From contig NZ_LOHS01000075.1 of NCBI RefSeq assembly GCF_001642995.1, forward strand, positions 124,001-188,000: a stretch of 64,000 nt of DNA, given 5' to 3'. Each line of letters opens with the position of its first letter. Within the stretch, counting starts at the first letter, position 1. Below, one piece after another: positions 59,815 to 64,000 of the stretch. Source of the stretch: Streptomyces jeddahensis. Lineage in GTDB: Bacteria > Actinomycetota > Actinomycetes > Streptomycetales > Streptomycetaceae. The notes below the pieces were generated by a model. That model saw only the letters and a program-made list of their open reading frames with translations. It had not been told where the DNA came from and did not search any database. Made by a program: the position numbers and the translations under genes.

Positions 59815-60978
59815 TCACGCGGTCCCGTGGTGTGCCAGCACGTGGTGCGGGTCGGTCTCGCCGGGAACGGGCGCCGGATCCGCGTGCACGAGCGCCGCGG
59901 TCAGCTTCGGCACGGCATGCAGCAGTGCATGTTCGGCCTCCACCGCGACGTGATGCGCACGCCGTACGCTCAGGTCCCCGTCCACGACGACCGCGACCTC
60001 CGCGCGCAGCCGGTGTCCGATCCAGCGCAGCCTCAGCTCGCCAATCTCGCGTACGCCGTCGACGTCGAGCAGGGCCGTCTCCGCCGCGTCGACCAGAGCG
60101 GGGTCGACCGCGTCCATGACGCGCCGGAAGACCTCCCGAGCCGCATCCCGCAGCACCGACAGGATCGCCGCTGTGATCAGCAGGCCCACGATGGGGTCCG
60201 CCGACTGCCAGCCGAGCGCCGCGCCACCCGCGCTGAGGAGGACCGCGAGCGAGGTGAATCCGTCCGTACGGGCATGCAGACCGTCGGCGACCAGGGCGGC
60301 CGAGCCGATGTCGCGGCCGACGCGGATGCGGTAGCGGGCCACCCACTCGTTGCCGATGAAGCCGGCGACGGCTGCGGCGGCCACGACCCAGATGTGCTCC
60401 ATGTCCCGCGGATGGATCAGACGGTCCACCGCCGTCCAGGCAGCGAAGGCCGCGGACGCGGCGATGGTCAGCACGATGACGATTCCCGCCACGTCCTCGG
60501 CCCGCCCGTAGCCGTAGGTGAAGCGGCGGGTGGCCGCGCGGCGGCCCAGGACGAACGCGATTCCCAGGGGGACGGCGGTGAGCGCGTCGGCGGCGTTGTG
60601 CACGGTGTCGCCCAGCAGCGCGACCGATCCGGATATCACCACGATCGCAGCCTGGGCCACGGCCGTCACGCCGAGGACGGCGAGCGAGACCCAGAGCGCC
60701 CGCATGCCGCGCGCGGAGGACTCCAGCGCCGAGTCGACCTTGTCGGCCGCCTCGTGCGAATGGGGCTTCACCACGTGCCCGAGCTGGTGCCGCCATCGGG
60801 CGAGACGGCCGGCGGGATCGTGGTCGTGGTGGTGCTCTCCACCGTGGTCGTGGTGGTGCTCTTCACCGTGCCCGTGCCCGTGCCCGTGCCCGTGCCCGTG
60901 CCCGTGCCCGTGGCCGTGGTCGTGGCCGTGACTGTGTTCGGAACCGTGGCCGTGGTGATCGTGCTGGTGGTTCGTCAC
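59815..60978 (-). CDS. Cation diffusion facilitator (zinc-type) with very His-rich N-terminus
   Basis: A 387-aa CDF exporter. Residues 1-75 are dominated by His and Gly/Asp (HDHHGHGSEHSHGHDHG then HG repeats). Six helices follow, with the metal site pairs in GDTVHNAADAL (~helix 2) and ADGLHARTD (~helix 5), then a C-terminal ferredoxin-like regulatory domain (VDPALVDAAETALLDVDGV). It exports Zn2+ or a similar cation from the cytoplasm against a proton. GTG 60978 follows AAGGGG. It is divergent from an ArsR regulator, which probably controls it. Confidence 0.88.
   Translation of the reverse strand: MTNHQHDHHGHGSEHSHGHDHGHGHGHGHGHGHGHGHGEEHHHDHGGEHHHDHDPAGRLARWRHQLGHVVKPHSHEAADKVDSALESSARGMRALWVSLAVLGVTAVAQAAIVVISGSVALLGDTVHNAADALTAVPLGIAFVLGRRAATRRFTYGYGRAEDVAGIVIVLTIAASAAFAAWTAVDRLIHPRDMEHIWVVAAAAVAGFIGNEWVARYRIRVGRDIGSAALVADGLHARTDGFTSLAVLLSAGGAALGWQSADPIVGLLITAAILSVLRDAAREVFRRVMDAVDPALVDAAETALLDVDGVREIGELRLRWIGHRLRAEVAVVVDGDLSVRRAHHVAVEAEHALLHAVPKLTAALVHADPAPVPGETDPHHVLAHHGTA
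60871..60912. repeat. Seven perfect tandem copies of CCCGTG
   Basis: On the minus strand this hexamer encodes the His-Gly run in the CDF N-terminus. Copy-number changes would lengthen or shorten the metal-binding tail without shifting frame. Confidence 0.9.
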
Positions 60979-61050
60979 GTCTTTCCCCTTCCGGCGTGCG
61001 AGCGAAGATCTGGCGGGGGAGTGGACACGGCCTCACCCACACCCCATTAT

Positions 61051-61066
61051 GTGCTCATGAGCGCAC
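61051..61066. promoter_or_regulatory. Imperfect palindrome over the ArsR start codon
   Basis: GTGCTCATGAGCGCAC has the perfect core GCTCATGAGC and contains the arsR ATG (61057). With the CDF start 79 nt away, one bound ArsR could block both genes. Confidence 0.4.
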
Positions 61067-61416
61067 GCATGCACCTATCACCTGCGCATGATGCGCACCC
61101 GCGCACCCCCAGCGAGGAACAGTTCGCCCTCGCCGCCGAGATCCTCGCCCTCCTCGGCGACCGCACCCGTCTCGCACTGCTGCATCAGCTGGCCGACGGC
61201 GAGGCGGACGTCACGACGCTGACCACGGCGTGCGGTGCCGCACGCCCCGCTGTCAGTCAGCATCTGGCTCGGCTCCGGCTGGCCGGACTCGTCACCACCC
61301 GCAAAGACGGCCGTCGAGTGATCTACTCCCTGCGCGACGGCCACCTGCGTCGGGTCGTCGGCGAGGCGCTGAGCCTGGCCGACCACCGGCTCACCGACCG
61401 ACCGGCGCACGACTGA
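61057..61416 (+). CDS. ArsR/SmtB-family metal-responsive repressor
   Basis: A 119-aa winged helix. LLGDRTRLALLHQLADGEA, recognition helix GAARPAVSQHLARLRLAGLV and wing TTRKDGRRVIYSL are typical. An Asp94-x-His96 pair with His110 and His118 in the last helix resembles the alpha-5 metal site of zinc sensors, though the spacing is not identical to SmtB. It likely represses the divergent CDF gene until zinc, nickel or cobalt binds. ATG 61057 is chosen because family homology starts just after; there is no clear ribosome site, so the message may be leaderless. Confidence 0.82.
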   Translation: MSARMHLSPAHDAHPRTPSEEQFALAAEILALLGDRTRLALLHQLADGEADVTTLTTACGAARPAVSQHLARLRLAGLVTTRKDGRRVIYSLRDGHLRRVVGEALSLADHRLTDRPAHD

Positions 61417-61493
61417 TCCGCCCGGCGACCGGCCGTATCGCCCGCGCGTGCTCGCGCTCGTGCTCGTGTTGCCGAACCCGCGAAAGCCTCCGC

Positions 61494-62486
61494 TCACAGC
61501 ACCTTGCGGTGAACGAGGGCCGCGAGCACGAGTGTGCCCGGCAGCAGGGGCAGCCATACCGTCAGGACGCGGTAGCCGATGACGGTGGCCGTCGCCAGGC
61601 CCAGGGGTGTGCCGTAGGCGATCAGGGTGAACACCAGCGCCGCGTCCACGGGGCCGATGCCGCCCGGCGCGGGCACGGCCCCTACCGCGGTGCTGGCCAC
61701 GAGGAACGCGAACGCGACCTGCACCCAGGACAGTTGGAGCCCGAGCGACGCTCCGACCGAGGCGATCACGCTCGCCTGCAGCAGCGGGGTGGCTGCCGCC
61801 CCGCCCCAGAGAGCGAGGACCCGGCTGGGCCGGGTGTGCAGGAGTCGTGCGTCGGTCAGGGCGGTGCGTACGAATCCGAGAACCGGGCGGCGCAGCGGCT
61901 GTACGACCGTCAGGAGCACGGCCGCCGCGACGAGTCCGATCGCCACGACTCCGGCGGCCAGGAGCATCATCCGTGCGTCGGGGACGAGTTGACCGAGCCG
62001 CAGCATCTCCGGGAACGCCAGGAGGAAGACCAGGAGTACCAGGGTCTTCGCGATCGGTTTGACCAGCGAGTACAGGGCGAGCGAAGCGGTGGCCCGCGCA
62101 AGGGGTATGCCGCGTCCCTGCAGGAAGCGCAGCGTGACGGCATGGGCGCCGATGCTCGCCGGAAGCACGTGGTTCGCGGCGCCGGCAGCGAACTGAGAGG
62201 CGAGCAGCAGCCCCGGCGGAAGCCTTTCCGGTACGGCTCCCTGGCGGACGCACGCGGCGGCCACCCAGCCCAGGCAGGTGAACAGGACACCGACGAGCAG
62301 CCACCAGGGGTCGGCGGACGCCAGACGCGCGGTGCCCTCGCGCACGGCACGCCAGTCGGCCGCCGCCCACGCCGCGAGCAGCAGGAGCGGCAGCACACTC
62401 AGCACCCGGCGGGCGAGCCGTGCCGCAGAGGGAGAGCGGACGGCGGCGGGGAGCGGCCGGAGAGCGTCGAGCGGGAGCAGGGACAC
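61494..62486 (-). CDS. Second lysylphosphatidylglycerol synthase TM-region/flippase-like protein
   Basis: A 330-aa polytopic membrane protein, paralogous to the one at 16508-17494: same length, and matched blocks QFAAGAANHVLPASIGAHAV, VPAPGGIGPVDAALVF, HTRPSRVLALWGGAAATPLL and LTVWLPLLPGTLVLAALVHR. Probable lipid flippase or lipid-glycan accessory. GTG 62486 follows AAGGA 11 nt away. It is convergent with arsR. Confidence 0.75.
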   Translation of the reverse strand: MSLLPLDALRPLPAAVRSPSAARLARRVLSVLPLLLLAAWAAADWRAVREGTARLASADPWWLLVGVLFTCLGWVAAACVRQGAVPERLPPGLLLASQFAAGAANHVLPASIGAHAVTLRFLQGRGIPLARATASLALYSLVKPIAKTLVLLVFLLAFPEMLRLGQLVPDARMMLLAAGVVAIGLVAAAVLLTVVQPLRRPVLGFVRTALTDARLLHTRPSRVLALWGGAAATPLLQASVIASVGASLGLQLSWVQVAFAFLVASTAVGAVPAPGGIGPVDAALVFTLIAYGTPLGLATATVIGYRVLTVWLPLLPGTLVLAALVHRKVL

Positions 62487-62713
62487 GGCGCGCGTCGTCC
62501 TTCCGTGTCACACCCGCGGGGTACGCGGCGGACGGCTATGAGGCGAGGGAGGGGGACGCCGCAAAGATTCCCGCACGGCGTGACGGCAGGGTGTCCGGAA
62601 GCCGAAGAGATCGGACACCGAGCGCGACTTCCCGTGCATCGGCCGTGGTGCTCGAGCAGTCGTCAGGGTGTGAGGAGTCCGGGCGCAGGGGCGGCGATGG
62701 GAGAAGAGGGCTC

Positions 62714-63145
62714 TCACTTGGAGGTGGCGGGCGCTGCAAGCAAGCCGTGGTCCCGGAGCACGGCGTAGCCGATGCCGACGCCCACCGCCACCGGCCACGA
62801 GAGGGCACCCGCGACGGCCAGCGCGCCGAGGCCGGCGTACAGGGGCAGGCCGCCCTTGGCGGGCAGCACGCGGCGGGCGGTGGACACGGGGACCGCTGCG
62901 GCCTTGGCCGCCCAGGTGGCCGCCTCGCCGAGCCCCGGGAGGGTGAGGGGGACCGTGCGCTCGCCGGACGCGGCGACGGAGTTCTTCTTCGGGTCCTTCG
63001 CCGGCGGCGTTCTGCTCTGCCCGCTTCTGCTCTGCTCGGCGGCGCGCCGCTGCGGTCTCTTCGCCGCGGAGGAGGGGAGTGACGTCTTCGCACTCCTCGA
63101 ACCTGGGCGTTTCCCAGCGGTCTTCGGTGTGGTCACGGTTCTCAC
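62714..63145 (-). CDS. Small basic protein with one C-terminal membrane segment
   Basis: A 143-aa protein. The first ~65 residues are Lys/Arg/Ser/Pro-rich and probably disordered. The remainder is a short amphipathic region and one or two hydrophobic stretches (LPLYAGLGALAVAGALSW, VAVGVGIGYAVLRDHG). I do not know a function; small proteins of this type are often found divergent from P-type ATPase genes, as here. Start options are GTG 63145 and GTG 63136; neither has a strong ribosome site. Confidence 0.55.
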   Translation of the reverse strand: MRTVTTPKTAGKRPGSRSAKTSLPSSAAKRPQRRAAEQSRSGQSRTPPAKDPKKNSVAASGERTVPLTLPGLGEAATWAAKAAAVPVSTARRVLPAKGGLPLYAGLGALAVAGALSWPVAVGVGIGYAVLRDHGLLAAPATSK

Positions 63146-63315
63146 ATCCGTTCGTGGGTCCGGATTCGCCCCCGGTGACGCACAAGCTACCTACAGGGAA
63201 AGGGGCCTGCGAGCCAGGCGGCCGTTCGGATCAGCGTGCCGGGCGAGGGTGTCCGGGGCGGGTCATGATGGTCCAACGGGACGACGGATCGGCCTGCCAG
63301 GGAGGTGGCACGCGG

Positions 63316-64000
63316 GTGTCGCTGCTGTCGGAAGTCCGTCTGCCGCTGCCGCTTTCGCCGCCGTTGATCGGGAGTGTGGCTGGCGGGCTGGCCGCCGGTG
63401 TGCGTGGGGCCGCGGACGTGGCCGCCACGCTGTTCGGGTTGGAGCGGCGGGATGTGTGGTCCCGCCCAGGTCGCTGCCATATCGAGGTACGCGGGGTGCA
63501 GGGCCCTCATGGCATGCAGGTCGGCCGGATGGTGGAGCGCGCGCTCGAGGGTCACCCTGGCGTGCTGTGGGCGCGCGTGAACGCCCCGGCGCAGCGCGTC
63601 GTCGTGGAGCTGGCCTCGCCACCGCCCGCGCAGCAGGAGCTGATCCGGATCATCGCCCACGCGGAGTCCCACGGGGCCGCCGCCACCGCGGAGCCGGACG
63701 GGTTCGACGCCTGGTGCCCTGCGCCTCACCATCCGTGCGAGGGACCGCGCAGGCGGCCGGCCCTTCCGGTCCTGGCGGCGGACATCGCGGGCCTGCTGCT
63801 CACGGTGGCCACGCGCTTGTCGCCGTGGACGCCGCTGCCGGCCGAGGTGGGGGCGCTGGCCACGGCCATCCAGTGCCACCCGGGGTTGCGCAGGGTGGCC
63901 ACGTCGGCCCTCACGGAGCAGAAGCCCTCCGAATCGGTGCTTCCGGTACTCCATGCGCTCGTCCAGGGCGTGGCCACGCGCGGCGGCGGGCTGGTGCTCG
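63316..64000 (+). CDS. N-terminal part of a heavy-metal-type P-type ATPase (cut by window end)
   Basis: The frame is open from GTG 63316 to the last base. AGGGAGGT (63298-63305) lies about 10 nt before the start. The encoded ~228 residues begin VSLLSEVRLPLPLSPPLIGS and contain a ferredoxin-like, HMA-type region (GRCHIEVRGVQGPHGMQVG, then GVLWARVNAPAQRVVVEL). Hydrophobic stretches follow (LPVLAADIAGLLLTVATRL). This pattern is the N-terminus of the long actinobacterial CtpI/CtpC-like cation ATPases. The phosphorylation motif DKTGT would lie beyond the window. It fits the metal-handling genes just upstream. Confidence 0.6.
   Translation, partial: MSLLSEVRLPLPLSPPLIGSVAGGLAAGVRGAADVAATLFGLERRDVWSRPGRCHIEVRGVQGPHGMQVGRMVERALEGHPGVLWARVNAPAQRVVVELASPPPAQQELIRIIAHAESHGAAATAEPDGFDAWCPAPHHPCEGPRRRPALPVLAADIAGLLLTVATRLSPWTPLPAEVGALATAIQCHPGLRRVATSALTEQKPSESVLPVLHALVQGVATRGGGLVL

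Overview
The window reads as chromosomal DNA of a Streptomyces-like actinomycete. GC is high throughout, GTG starts are common, Shine-Dalgarno sites are GGAGG-type, and many neighbouring genes overlap by GTGA or ATGA. The gene families (Tat and Sec secreted glycosidases with CBM13 and AbfB modules, LacI regulators, USP, a Pls/PosA-type carrier protein, an actinobacterial P-type ATPase N-terminus) fit that group. I saw no rRNA, tRNA, CRISPR array, intact transposase or phage gene.

Layout. 1-5.5 kb: the 3' part of a modular alginate-lyase-family protein, a second Tat-secreted alginate lyase-like protein and a secreted lipase, then a pectinesterase relic. 6-19.6 kb: a housekeeping and stress block with an unrecognised 481-aa protein, a helical repeat protein, an Hsp20 relic, an alpha/beta hydrolase, a GH15 enzyme, a small membrane protein, a Zn-alcohol dehydrogenase followed by an HTH/flavin-reductase-fold protein, a tandem universal stress protein, a lipid-flippase-like membrane protein and an ABC exporter. 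The exporter has a MerR/SoxR-type promoter. 19.7-29.8 kb: three secreted GH43 enzymes (two with AbfB, one with a ricin-type CBM13) on the minus strand, divergent from a 1730-aa protein carrying two LamG modules and two GH43 modules. 29.9-31.4 kb: a pyridoxal-reductase-like aldo/keto reductase divergent from an HxlR regulator. 31.6-37.6 kb: a YtfQRT-YjfF-type furanose-sugar importer with its LacI regulator.

38.2-50.9 kb holds what looks like a complete oxidative (De Ley-Doudoroff) galactose route. A short-chain dehydrogenase, a lactonase, D-galactonate dehydratase, a 2-keto-3-deoxy-sugar kinase and a KDPG-type aldolase are grouped with a CUT1 sugar ABC importer, a LacI regulator and an intracellular GH51 arabinofuranosidase. 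With the GH43 enzymes and the furanose importer, the simplest reading is a locus for plant arabinan, arabinogalactan and pectin. Secreted enzymes cut the polymer, two ABC importers take up arabinose and galactose forms or oligosaccharides, GH51 trims them inside the cell, and galactose is oxidised to pyruvate plus glyceraldehyde-3-phosphate.

51-64 kb: a TetR/FMN-reductase divergent pair with twin operators, a carrier-protein/left-handed-beta-helix membrane protein related to the terminal part of poly-lysine synthetases but without an adenylation domain, a membrane acyltransferase, a methyltransferase, and a metal-handling group: DUF318 permease plus TIGR03943 partner, a His-rich CDF exporter, ArsR, a second flippase-like protein, and the start of a P-type ATPase cut by the window end.

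Several genes are visibly decaying (pectinesterase, Hsp20, a Zn-dehydrogenase, an alginate-lyase-like gene, and possibly an orphan start at 38.1 kb). Three copies of a roughly 75-nt dispersed intergenic element occur, and two genes carry tandem duplications of their own stop-codon region.
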